Below, piece after piece: positions 53,867-63,540 of a stretch of DNA of 64,000 nt. The DNA is taken from assembly GCF_040807025.1 (NCBI RefSeq), contig NC_090956.1, positions 1,538,517 to 1,602,516 on the forward strand, read 5' to 3'. The stretch is from Struthio camelus. Taxonomy: Eukaryota > Chordata > Aves > Struthioniformes > Struthionidae. Each line of letters begins with the position of its first letter. The stretch's first letter is position 1. The notes under the pieces were generated by a model. That model was not told where the DNA came from, made no database searches, and was given only the letters and a program-made list of their open reading frames with translations. A program made the translations under genes and the position numbers.

Positions 53867-56800
53867 CTTGATAATAAAGAGTATATTTCAGTACAGTTAA
53901 AATAAAAACAGAGCTATGACACAATTACAGTGAAGGAAATTTGCCAAGAACAGCAGGGCTAGAGTTGTTATCCCTTTTTTTTAACCAAATATAACTTTAT
54001 CCTTTGTTCTTAAGAGTACACAGCAACAAGGAAAGTGTAGCAAGCAACATATTACTTCAGGAGTGACATTTACATGACTTTAAGCTATGTTCATACAATT
54101 GGCTAGTTCAATAAAATGGCAGCACCAAATAAGCTAGCATAAGTCTTAAAAAAAAGAGGGGGTGGGGGAATAAAATGATGGGTTTCCTTAACGTTTTAAC
54201 ACAGCTTCTAGAATCCTTGCAGGTATATGTGCTTGTAAACTGTATTTGAAAGACAAGAGCATCTGCTTACTGGTGTGGATTTGGGAGGTAAATCAAGTAA
54301 ATTTCTTATAGTGTAAATATTTAAAGTTTACCTCAAACATTTTTGGAACATAGGCTGCCAGTTTGAAGAGGAGAGTCAGACACTCTGTGACTACCTCTAC
54401 TGTAGACTGTGACTGTGTTGCATCTTGCAGGTATGTCACAGGAGGCGTCACTGTTGTAACATACCAGTCTGGGAACAGTCTGGTTGGGATGTTATGCGAC
54501 ACCACTAAAACTTTAATTTCCTGGAGTAAAGCACTGAGTGGAAAGAGCGAATTCCATCCTTAAGTACAGCAACGAGTTTTTACCAGATGTTCAAGTTTCA
54601 TAAACTAAGCATTGATCTGTTTGCATTCCCAGAGCTCTGCTAGAGCATTATATGCATACAGCATTATCATAGCACCTTCCCCCCAGTCCTTGTAAATTTT
54701 GGATCTAGCTACAAGAAACTTTTCCATATTGTACTACAACATCCTGTGCAAGGTTATTAAGCAGACTATGAAGGAACAATTCTGGTCAAATGTCACAGTA
54801 AGAAACAGGCAAAAGAGCAGCAGGGTTTAATAAATGCAAGAGTATGATGGTAGCTTTCTTTGATACAACTCCTTCTACAGACAAAATTGCGTGGCTTTCA
54901 TGAGGTCCAGTTTTCAGTGAATAAATAAGAGGCCATAGAGGAACGTATGTATTGGTTAAGCTACAGAAGATGATAATTGGCTGAACTCTGGTGACGGGTA
55001 GGCAGTGTTGAAAGGGAAAATAACAGGTAGGAAGGCAGTGACTAATACTCTATAGATGACTTTAGAATTCTAGTATGTATACCTACAAATGTTTACAAAG
55101 CAGGATACAGAAATCATGCAGGCAATTGGAATTAAGGAATGAATTTTCCTATTTTCTAAAACCTTTCAACACTGTTTGAAGTCTTGGCAACTTGAAGATG
55201 AACTTCAATGCAGAGGACTATGCAAGAGTCCGCTGTCACTTAGCCAACTGCTCCCTGCATACAGAAAAGATGCATGTCATATTAACTTGAAAATGGTATC
55301 TGCACTATGGGCCACAGGCATTCAGTGGGAGAACAAAATAGGTTGTTATCATAGGTAATGTTCAGTTTATCCTTAAAGGAAGCATTCTACCACTGCTGTT
55401 GCAAATTTTCTGTCAACTAAGCTAACGTGAAACACTTACCTACGTCCTTCATTTTGGAGAGAAGCTAAATCTTGGATGATAAGATGTATTGTACCAATGC
55501 AAGACTGCAAAGGAAAAAGGAGAATTTTTATGAAATTGCATATTACAAAATAGTTGTGAAAACAAAAATTCATCAGCTGCACTATAAATGGACTTTCCCT
55601 TTGAGTTGCAGACACAGAAGACAGACCAGCACCACCACATCGTTATTAAGGTCCTAGCTCTTTCTTTTTAACCCAGCGTATGGAGTAGGTGGTAACTATT
55701 CATTTGTAGCTAGCTGGATCTTAGAACTCAAGTTTGCATAAATGTGAATCAAGCCACTTGATCCCAAAAGGGGCTTACATAACTTACCTCTACTACATGA
55801 AGAACACAACTGGAATAGAGAAGTAGTACACCTGAGACTTGTTCTCCTGAGTGGCATTTTGATGCATTTTCAAACAACCTTTTGTGGTAACCTGTTTCAA
55901 AAGTAAAATTGGCAGTTTGTCATATGGCTTATAGTGAAAGTCCTACCAAGTTAGCATTGTATGTCCTGTTGCAGATTCTTCTCTCTGAGTCTGTCTACCA
56001 CAGACAACAGATTCATAGATTATGCTTTTATTATTCAGAGGAAATGTAAAAGCACTGTTAACATGGGAATCTTTTCTTGACATATGCACCAACACAATTC
56101 ATATTAGCTCCTAAAGCTGCACCAAAATCTGCAATATTTGCTTTGAGTGGCTGCAGTGTGAAATTCACATTAGCGTTTGTTTACAGTAAAGATGTAGTTA
56201 CATCTTTGTTGCTGTAGTTGCTTTTAAGTACATTACCTGAAGGCCCTGAACATAGAGCACTCAGAAGTTTTGCATGTGCAGTCTAATTCTTGCTCCTGCT
56301 TGACATTGGTACTAATACAGTTGCTTATTAAAAAAAAAAAAACTTTTTGTATCCCACTCATCAGAGAAAACATTCAATATACATTAATTACTTTGCTGAG
56401 AAACTCATACTTGAAAGTTGGTTGTAAAAGCAGTATCATACTTTGAGAATGAATTCTCTTTTTCCCTCAGGGTATATAATACTTGTGCCTTATTTGCTAA
56501 GGAAGGATCCTAAGTGATAATTCTCTTTATGTTATTTAACAAAATGGTATCTTTTAATTTTCTGCGCTACTGCAAGGCTTATATACATCACTGCTGTATG
56601 CTGTTCATACTGTCACTCCAATATACATGCAATGCAATGAGCATGATTTTGGTATGTGGCAGTTTGTTACAATTATGCGCAATTTACAGTTTTGATGTAG
56701 TCAAAGAGATTTTATAAAAGATGAAAATGAAATACAACAATAGAATGTCACCTAAGAGATCACCTAGAATACCAGCATGTATTTTGAAGGTAATTTGTTG

Positions 56801-57906
56801 TTTTCAACAGTTAAGCTATATTTAAGAATCCTTTTCAAAACTTGAATTGAGGATAAAGTCAGCTCCCTCTGGTGGACAGCACTAGAATTATCCTTTACAG
56901 TAAAGGAAAACTGTTAAGTAGTCAGTGAAACCAGAACTTCAGTATAGTATAGGAAGAAATTTGCAAGTTAATTTCTCGTGTCTTCTCAGTTCAGTGTCGT
57001 GAAACACCGTTATGAGCTGTGCACATCGGTTTCACTTTGTATGTGTTTTGGTATTCTAAATCCTAAAAGGAAGTACAGTAATACTGCAGCTGTGCCTGCT
57101 GGAGCCACCCCCTGCCCTGAATGAACTGAATTTTCAACGATACTGCTGCCTAACTCAGTAGTTAGTTCCTTTATCTTAAAAATAAAGGTCCTTATGGGGC
57201 TGGGTATGAAACCCCTAAAATATCACATCCTGGAGAGAGAGAATGCGAGCGCATTGCACACCAATGCAAGTGCAGCAGGTACCAGCATTTACTCGGGGTG
57301 CGAGGGGGGTCTTTAGGATGAGTAAGAGCGCAGATCGACAAGGCGCGTGCCGCTGCAGCGGGGGCGGCAGGTCGCAGAGGAGGGTCTGCGGGTGAGGGCA
57401 CGCCTGGGATCACATCTGCGCAGCACACTTTGCACTACCGGACCGCGACAGCTTTGCCAGCGAGCCCAGCGATGTTCCCACCGCCGGGTCCTCCTCCGCC
57501 TTGATTCCCAGCCCCTCCTGGGCGCACGGTGGAGATGCTTCAGCAACCCAGGCGGCGAGCCGAGCTGCGAGGCGCTCCCAGGTAGGATACACGGGCCGTC
57601 CCAAACCCCCTGCGGCCCAGGGCTGCGGGCACCTACCTGTGACCGCCGCCGCCTCGGCCCCCTCGCCCAGCTGGGCCACCACCACCAGCCTGTGGAGCGG
57701 GAAGCGGCTCTGGGGACAGAGAGGGGCGAGGCTCGCTCAGGCCGCCCCGGCCCTCGGCCCTGCGGGCCCGCCGGCGGCAGAGCCGCCCGCCCCACCTGGC
57801 CCGCGCCGTGCAGCCGCTCCAGCCGCGTCGCCAGCAGGCTCCGCCGCTCCAGGGCCGCGGGCCCCGCCGAGTGTCGCCGCCCTCGCGGCGGGTGGGCGCC
57901 CGACAT
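53627..57906 (-). CDS. BLUF-fold protein, probably TEX47 family, six coding exons
   Basis: I assembled a 264-residue protein from six minus-strand exons: 57796-57906, 57637-57709, 55788-55891, 55440-55504, 54332-54533 and 53627-53866. They total 795 bases, and every junction agrees in phase with GT/AG consensus. The order of elements fits a BLUF domain: LHRLVVVAQL (42-51, first strand), SGVLLLY (81-87) with VLHVVE (91-96), a helix TIHLIIQDLASLQ, EIKVLVVSHNIP (123-134), then RLFPDW (136-141), as in the BLUF RxFxDW ending. In vertebrates this fold and length fit TEX47 (testis-expressed 47), which I recall as about 250 residues. The family name is an inference from memory. The Tyr, Asn and Gln flavin contacts of photoactive BLUF proteins appear to be Val47, His75 and His93, so light sensing is unlikely. 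Exon 1 is GC-rich with a short variable N-terminus. The function is unknown. Confidence 0.8.
54332..54533 (-). CDS. BLUF-like gene, coding exon 5
   Basis: 202 bases, ALLQEIKVLVVSHNIPTRLF then PDWYVTTVTPPVTYLQDATQ and on to AAYVPKMFE. The acceptor CACTCAG at 54534 was chosen over the nearer CCAG because only it keeps phase with exon 4 (completing a Ser codon). Donor GTAAAC. Confidence 0.83.
55440..55504 (-). CDS. BLUF-like gene, coding exon 4
   Basis: 65 bases, SCIGTIHLIIQDLASLQNEG then R plus two bases. A strong pyrimidine tract and TTTGCAG precede it; the donor is GTAAGT. Confidence 0.82.
55788..55891 (-). CDS. BLUF-like gene, coding exon 3
   Basis: 104 bases, GYHKRLFENASKCHSGEQVS then GVLLLYSSCVLHVVE, the core of the domain. 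Acceptor AAACAG, donor GTAAGT, phase 0. Confidence 0.85.
55892..57636 (-). other. Intron 2 of the BLUF-like gene
   Basis: 1.7 kb, AT-rich in its left part and rising into the CpG island on the right. I saw no further exon that would fit between exons 2 and 3, whose phases already agree. Confidence 0.7.
57637..57709 (-). CDS. BLUF-like gene, coding exon 2
   Basis: 73 bases encoding SRFPLHRLVVVAQLGEGAEA then AAVT plus one base. Acceptor CCCCAG after a C/T tract, donor GTAGGT. It carries the first beta strand of the fold. Confidence 0.78.
57796..57906 (-). CDS. BLUF-like gene, coding exon 1
   Basis: 37 codons from the Met at 57906-57904 to GAGQ, donor GTGGGG, phase 0. It is a GC-rich Arg/Ala/Gly sequence without a recognised domain. 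The start is the first Met of this open frame; it could move if transcription starts elsewhere. Confidence 0.7.
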
Positions 57907-57960
57907 GGCCCGGAGAGCCGCGGGGCGCCTGCCGGGGGGCCGCGACGACCTGCGCAGGCG

Positions 57961-58318
57961 GCGAGGGGCGGGAGGGGCCGCGGGGGCACGCGGAGCCGCT
58001 GAGGGGCGCGAGGGGCCGCGGCGGGGCGCGGAGCCGCTGAGGGGCGCGAGGGGCCGCAGCGCGCGCGGAGCCGTTGGCGGGGCGCGAGGGGCCGCAGCGG
58101 GGCGCGGAGCCGCTGAGGGGACTGAGGGGCCGCAGCGCGCGCGGAGCCGCTGAGGGGCGCGAGGGGCCGCAGCGGGACGCGGAGCCGTTGGCGGGGCGCG
58201 AGGGGCCGCAGCGGGACGCGGAGCCGTTGGCGGGGCGCGAGGGGCCGCGGCGCGCGCGGAGCCGTTGGCGGGGCGCGAGGGGCCGCGGCGCGCGCGGAGC
58301 CGCTGAGGGGCTGCGGTG
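57961..58318. repeat. GC-rich minisatellite, unit about 38 bp, about 9 copies
   Basis: The word CGGAGCCG recurs at 57991, 58029, 58066, 58105, 58142, 58180, 58219, 58257 and 58295, giving steps of 37-39 bases. Units share GAGGGGCCGC and alternate between CGCTGAGG and CGTTGGCG variants. The array starts about 55 bases upstream of the minus-strand start codon of the BLUF-like gene, inside its CpG island. Confidence 0.92.
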
Positions 58319-59574
58319 GCGTTTGGTCGTCGCCGGGGGCAGCCCCCTCACCACGTCCCTCGCGGCTCCACCCGCCACCCCACGGCCCGGCCCTTCGCGC
58401 CCGCCCACGAGTGCTCCACACGGGGCAGGGTTGCCGGGTCTCGCTTTAATGAGCTCATCTCCAGCTACACAAAAGCCACCAGCGGACATTGTTTGATTAA
58501 GCTCACGAGAAGGAGGCTGAATTACAACGCTAACAGTGCAGCCCAGGTTATGTTTCCTCCTGGCTGCCGCCTCAGAGGATATGTTATTTAAAATGTTTTT
58601 ATTGGCCCTGGCGGAATTTTTTTAACAGCGTTAAACTGCTCACAGAACAGCTAAAGACAGTCCGGAGAAGGGGAAAAGGTGCTGTCCGACACGCACGCGC
58701 CATCATCCCCTCCACCGACTCCAGCAGTGCTCGGTGTTAGTTGGTTCTTTTGCTTTGCTGTCTGGGTTGTTTTAGTTCCTTCAGGTGTATTTGATTATAT
58801 TTAACACTGCTGTTCCTGCGGTTTCTGGTTTCTACGCTGCATGCTGGCGTTAGTCAGAGTCAACTTGCTGGTCTGCCCCTGCCGCCTCAGGACTGTGCTT
58901 GGTTTTGACATACTGCATGGAAAGACTCACGTATACGCGGACAATAAGAATTACTTTAACTTTAGCACAGACTCACAGAAGCGTCTGGACCCAATGCTAA
59001 TTGTACGCATGCTTTTGTGTACTGCACGTGTGCGCATTCGTTGAGGAAGGTGAACCACCGTGAGCTAAGGCAGTAAAGCACTTGCTACAGCGACAGAGTA
59101 CCTCGCAAACGAATGCTGGCCCTCCTTATGCCACTTGGAGAAGTTATTCACTCCTCAGAGTTAGAGGAGCTATCAGAAAAGGAAATCAAGCACACCGTAG
59201 CTGGTCATAGAGGCACAGATGGGAATAGAATCCAGATTTCCTGAATTCCAGGTAGTGCTTTACTCCAAAAAACATAATTTAAAGTTTAAAATAACCAAAC
59301 AAACCTTTTCTGCCTCGATGCCTTCCTCAGCTCCTTACACTTATCCTGTTGTTTCCAGTTTGGGTCCAATTGTGATGGTGCTAAGAAGGCCCAGCACCTT
59401 TCACAATTAGGCCCCTCATTAGGAATAAGGAAAGTATGAGGGAGGAGGATCTCTGTTCTTAAAAAAAGAAATAAAATTTAGAAAGGATTACAAATTACAT
59501 TAACCCTCTGCTAATTATTACTATTTACACCAGTTAAAATTAGTTGATGTCATCTTGAATCAAACAGCCAACTA
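58319..59574 (-). other. SLC5A11 3' UTR and short intergenic gap
   Basis: Between the minisatellite and the SLC5A11 stop codon. The minus strand carries AATAAA at 58603-58598, giving a 3' UTR of about 1 kb if used. That leaves only a few hundred bases before the next gene's promoter. I see no other gene here. Confidence 0.6.
58598..58603 (-). terminator. Candidate poly(A) signal AATAAA, SLC5A11
   Basis: Minus-strand AATAAA about 970 bases after the SLC5A11 stop codon, the best canonical signal I noticed before the CpG island. Confidence 0.45.
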
Positions 59575-59792
59575 CTATGCAAAGTAGGCCCAGAGAAAGA
59601 GCCCAGCACATACACATAATATCAAGTTGATGTTCAGGACGTGTTTCACCAGAGGTTTCTCGTCCAATGAAGCCACTGGAGGTTCAGGTTTGGTCGGCAT
59701 CACGTTCTCAGAATTGTCCTGTTTGCGTTCCATCCCACAGAGCCACAGAAAGACTGTCGTCAACTTAGAGCTCTTTTTGGTATTAGTTGTAC
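59575..59792 (-). CDS. SLC5A11: SLC5A11 terminal coding exon
   Basis: 218 bases. It completes a Cys codon, then reads [36 protein letters not shown] and the end LFLWAYFA, with the stop at 59577-59575. Acceptor ATTTTAG. Confidence 0.94.
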
Positions 59793-62700
59793 CTAAAATG
59801 ACAATAAATAGTGAGGTAAAAATGTCACCAGTAGAACAAATCCCAGGAATGTATCAGTATGATCCTGTACAGTGTGTTTTGATATTACTGTATAAAAATG
59901 CATCATCATTCATTAAATGAATACAAAAGCCCCACCAAGATGTAGGAAGCCCTTCAAATAACAGCTGCTTGGGGCTGTAGTGTCTGTTTCATTCTTCCCT
60001 GGAGATCTGAATTCAGATTCTGCTGTTCTCAATATTTTAAGAAACAGTAACAGTAGACCAAACCTAAAAGCTTATCTGTGACTGCTTGACGCCAATAAGC
60101 TTCCATTTGCTTGTGCATGCTCTGGTCCATTTAGGGTTACTCCAAGCCACGCATTTGTAAATGGAGTTCTCCCAGCTTTGGTGTTGGTTCGGGCATATGT
60201 AACTAAATACTAGGAAGGTAATGACACCAAGTGAGACTTCCCAGCAGTTGGGAAATCTGCGCAATAACTCATTAACTTACTGGCCTTTTCAGTATCTTTT
60301 TTTAGGTCTCAGGAATACACAGCAAAAGCTGCATAGTTACATAAACAGTGTCCCAAGCTTAGCAAAAACAAGTGATGATAATCATGGCTGGAAAGTGCAG
60401 AATGAGTTGCTATGCATGTGGGTACCTAATACCGACAAGTACAAGTTTTAAAAAATGTAAATCCTCCTTCACTGATCTGTCAAGAACTCCGCTCAGGGCT
60501 CTGTGTTCTCCCTGCTGCTAGAGCCGATCAGAAAACATCACTGAAAAACAGAAATGGAATTTCATGAAAATAATTGTGACTGTCTTCCGCCCCCCCCCCT
60601 TTTTTTTTCAACCAACTCTCCTTGCAGCAGGTGCAAATAGCACTAGTCTCTAGCGCAGGATAATGGCCATGGCTCTCTACCCCATCTATCTCCTTTCCTG
60701 ATTTCAAGCATATGTAATGCCATCAAGAGATGTAAAAGAAGCTAAACTTCTGCTTAGCTAAAACTGTCACGTAAAACCTCTTAGCGTACCCTGAAGATAC
60801 AGAAATCCAGAGGAAGCAGTTTTAATGTTTCTTGTCTTCAGAGCCTTTACCTAATACTTAGGGTTGTTAATTGTAGGTGTTACTGAGTATGGTTTTGGAG
60901 CACTTACATTTATTATCATTTGAACTATTTTCAGAGGCAATGCTTATATCAATCTGGAAAGCTGGACGCTCAGCTTCACACACTCCATTTCCAGCATCAG
61001 GGGAAGTGCTGACTGCTAGGTCTTGCTTGACTGGTAGATCCCCACGTGTGAACCAGGTAAGCCGACTTATCTGATGGCATGAAGAGTGGTGTTAAAGAAA
61101 ACTGCTCTCATGGTTGTTTAAAGGACTACCTCAGCAGTATAGCAGCTTGGAGAGAGAATACTTTTCTTTAAGGGATCAAAATCTGTTCCCCAGCTGTGTT
61201 GGAGCAGGTGAGCAGTTAAGTGCTCTGTTGGTAACTACAAAAGTGATGGCTGCCACTGGAGTTCTGCATGTTGATTCTAGTTTAGTATGGAACGTGATGG
61301 CTGTTTATACAGATATACTCCCTGAAGGATGGTATTCTTCACTTTTTGTTACTGAGGATGAGGTGTTTCAGCATGGGTCCACCACTGGATGGAGACTGAG
61401 AGCAGGTCAGTGGGAGAAGGCCAAGAAGAGAGCAAAAGAATGGAAATCGTGGCCAGTGAGGAAAAATTCAAAGAACCGGGGTTGTTTAGACAAGAGAAGA
61501 CAGATGGGAGATATGATTATTTTCTTCAAATATGTAAAAGACTCATTAAGGAGGAATGTTCTTGATGTCCATGGCTGGCTGACAGTAAGGAGTGAGCACA
61601 ATTTGAAGCTAGAAAGATACAGGTTGGAGATGAGGAAAAACTTCTACTGAGGGGGCAGATAAGCTCTTGAACTGATCGCACACCTCCCCAGGCACTTTCC
61701 ATCACTGGGGATTTTTAAGAATAAGTTAGCCACAGGTCTTTCAGAAATGTGTCAGGTATAGTTAGTGCTATCTTGAAACAAGAGGATGCACCAGCTGTAT
61801 GATTTCTAAAGGTCCCTTCTGGCCCTACCTTCTACCGTTTCTGTTTTTCTGTAGCCTTAGTGTGTCTATAGAGAATAGTCAAACGGGCACAAACCTGTTC
61901 CAGAGGAAGTGTGCTCTCTGCCCTTGATTTCTCTTTTCTGCAAGGAAAAATGGTTCCTCACTAAATTAGTAAGAGAGTTGATAAAGATGATCTAGAAGCT
62001 GGAATCTCTTGGAAAATAGAGGGAAAGAGCTAATTTGTCATGGGTTAAACATACATGTTTGGAATTAAGATTGGCTCTTAGCATCTACTGTTGACCGCTC
62101 GCCAGGGTGGGACTCTGGATTTGTGGGACCAAAATCTTAAATGGCAAGGCAGCAGGATGCTGGAGCAGAGAGGGAATTGCATTACAAGTTATTGCAAGCA
62201 TTTTCATAAAAGAATGAATGGAAACCTCAGTTTCCACATTACTCATCTCTACATTATTCCCGTGGATATAATGTGGGGCATCCTGGAAACAATTTAAAAG
62301 TAATGAAAGAAATCTAAGGGAGTGACGCACCATTTCTTCCGAGGGGGGTTCTGTGAGCATGCTCACAACCAGCACAGTGATTGTAGAAATCGCAGCTAGG
62401 ACCATGGAGAAGTAGAGATAGTGCATGTATTTCACCACACCTGGTCTGATGTCTGTCTCTCCACACTGGGGCTCTGGATAAATGAAGTCCAGCACCAATC
62501 GAATGACGCCCAGCAGCAGCCCAATCACCAGGCCCCAGAATGCACCCTAAGAAATTAAGGTTATTCTTTATTGGAACAAGAAACAAACATCCAGTCTGTA
62601 CCCATGTGTGTTCTTAGGCTATAAACTGGCCAGGCTTTCTCCTTGCTGTGTTAGGGGGCCTTCCCTCTCTTCTTTTTCCTGCTCTTGCTGTTTATGTAGA

Positions 62701-63540
62701 TCCATTGGTGCTGTTACAGTAACCTCGTATCTCTTCTGTGTGGGGTCAAATGGATCCTTACTTCTGGTATAGAGGGAAGATGCAACATCTTATGCCAGAA
62801 TACTTGGAAGAGTGATATTTGCATCCTAATGGTTGTCTTAGCCGTGGGGTGCTTATAGCTAACTACTCTCTACCTAACAGAAGCCCTTTAGGGAAGTTTC
62901 CCAGATACTCCAGATCCTAGCTTTCCCCTTTTCCCAGCACCATTTCCAGTTACTTATTGGAGTAACTGGACTCCTACTGCCATTTCGTCTGCCTCCTTAA
63001 CTCCCTGGGCTCACTTTGCTCTCTGCAGGCCCCCTGATGCAGATGGTACAAGTCCATGTAATAAATGACTGCATGGCTAATCAGCCCCTTAAAGGCTCCA
63101 AGATTTGTGAAGGACACTCTGCAATTGAGTAATGCAATCATCCCACTCTTTCTGAAATGACAGTGGAGTCTTTGGAAAACAGCAGGGAATACTCCCTCCT
63201 GCCATGGGCTGATTGTTGCTTGGGCTTTGCAGTGGACTGGGTGCATTCATTCTCCCAAACACCACAAGAGGAGCCAGAACTGCAGCCTGGGGCTGTGGTT
63301 TGAACTGCAGGACTCTCATGAGGACAGAGAGACCACAAAGGCAACTGTGCTGAGCGCAGCAGAGTTGTTACCTTTTCATTCGCTCTTTTCCAGAAGCAAC
63401 CCAAAATAAACACCATTGCCACTGGGGGCTGCAGATAGGAGCTGATCGACTGCATGTAAATAAAGAGCTGCCCTCCCTGGCCAGCCTGTACCAATGGGAT
63501 CCACAGGATGGATACCACAGTGAGCAGCAGCACAAAGATC
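59575..63540 (-). CDS. SLC5A11: SLC5A11 (SMIT2), sodium/myo-inositol cotransporter 2, last four coding exons
   Basis: SLC5A11 is a plasma-membrane transporter that couples Na+ to uptake of myo-inositol. The exons 63372-63540, 62331-62546, 60908-61070 and 59575-59792 give the C-terminal 254 or so residues; the rest lies past the right edge. Family signatures are [88 protein letters not shown] and WLCGMERK. At least five hydrophobic segments fit late transmembrane helices, the last being [16 protein letters not shown] at the C-terminus. TEPPSxEM, LTWFTR and the final WAYFA-type end separate it from SGLT paralogues, and the multi-exon structure separates it from SLC5A3. All junctions agree in phase. 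It is transcribed toward ARHGAP17. Confidence 0.94.
59793..60907 (-). other. SLC5A11 last intron
   Basis: 1.1 kb between the last two coding exons, with a C run followed by a T run near 60590-60608. No other feature was recognised. Confidence 0.7.
60908..61070 (-). CDS. SLC5A11: SLC5A11 exon (second from last)
   Basis: 163 bases starting [20 protein letters not shown] and ending [10 protein letters not shown] plus one base. It is a hydrophilic loop matching the human LTWFTR region and then diverging. Acceptor CCATCAG, donor GTAAGT. Confidence 0.9.
61071..62330 (-). other. SLC5A11 intron containing a CR1 remnant
   Basis: 1.26 kb intron. Its centre is occupied by a plus-strand CR1-like 3' fragment (listed separately). 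The plus-strand open frame at 61114-61650 runs into that repeat and is not a host gene. Confidence 0.7.
61420..61850 (+). mobile_element. Degenerate CR1 LINE 3' end (sense on plus strand)
   Basis: The sequence follows the old sauropsid CR1 tail in order: a stretch like 'GGGAGATATGATTATTTTC' then 'TTCAAATATGTAAAAG', 'GATGAGGAAAAACTTC', 'CCATCACTGGGGATTTTTAA' and finally 'AAAGGTCCCTTCTGGCCCTA'. Its translation has the usual relic pattern of a retroelement 3' region with stops. The match is from memory of the repeat family; no reverse transcriptase domain is visible. It sits antisense to SLC5A11 inside an intron. Confidence 0.7.
62331..62546 (-). CDS. SLC5A11: SLC5A11 exon (third from last)
   Basis: 72 codons from [20 protein letters not shown] to TEPPSEEM; acceptor TTCTTAG, donor GTGCGT. 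Two transmembrane helices flank a loop with Cys28 of the exon. Confidence 0.94.
62547..63371 (-). other. SLC5A11 intron
   Basis: 825 bases between the third and fourth exons from the end. I see only moderately GC-balanced intronic sequence with no further exon. Confidence 0.7.
63372..63540 (-). CDS. SLC5A11: SLC5A11 exon (fourth from last)
   Basis: 169 bases starting with the end of an Arg codon, then [20 protein letters not shown] to FWKRANEK. Acceptor TTGCACAG, donor GTAACA, phase 0. It covers two transmembrane helices. Confidence 0.93.

Larger units (their letters stand above)
57250..58420. promoter_or_regulatory. CpG island at the 5' end of the BLUF-like gene
   Basis: A dense CpG stretch spanning coding exons 1-2 and the sequence upstream of the minus-strand start codon. 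It is the likely promoter of this gene. No TATA box is evident. Long open frames on both strands here are by-products of the GC bias and the tandem repeat. Confidence 0.75.

Noticed and set aside
54521-54524. Nearer acceptor CCAG for exon 5 of the BLUF-like gene
   Set aside because: Using it puts the exon out of phase with exon 4 and produces an early stop. The CACTCAG 13 bases upstream restores the frame.
57347-58496. Long open frames on both strands (140-268 codons) over the GC-rich block
   Set aside because: They are made of the 38-bp repeat and CpG bias, overlap each other in several frames, and encode Arg/Gly/Ala low-complexity sequence. Only the minus-strand parts with splice signals and a continuing domain were kept.
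61114-61650. 178-codon plus-strand open frame
   Set aside because: Its 3' half is the CR1 remnant and the rest shows no homology. It lies in a SLC5A11 intron.
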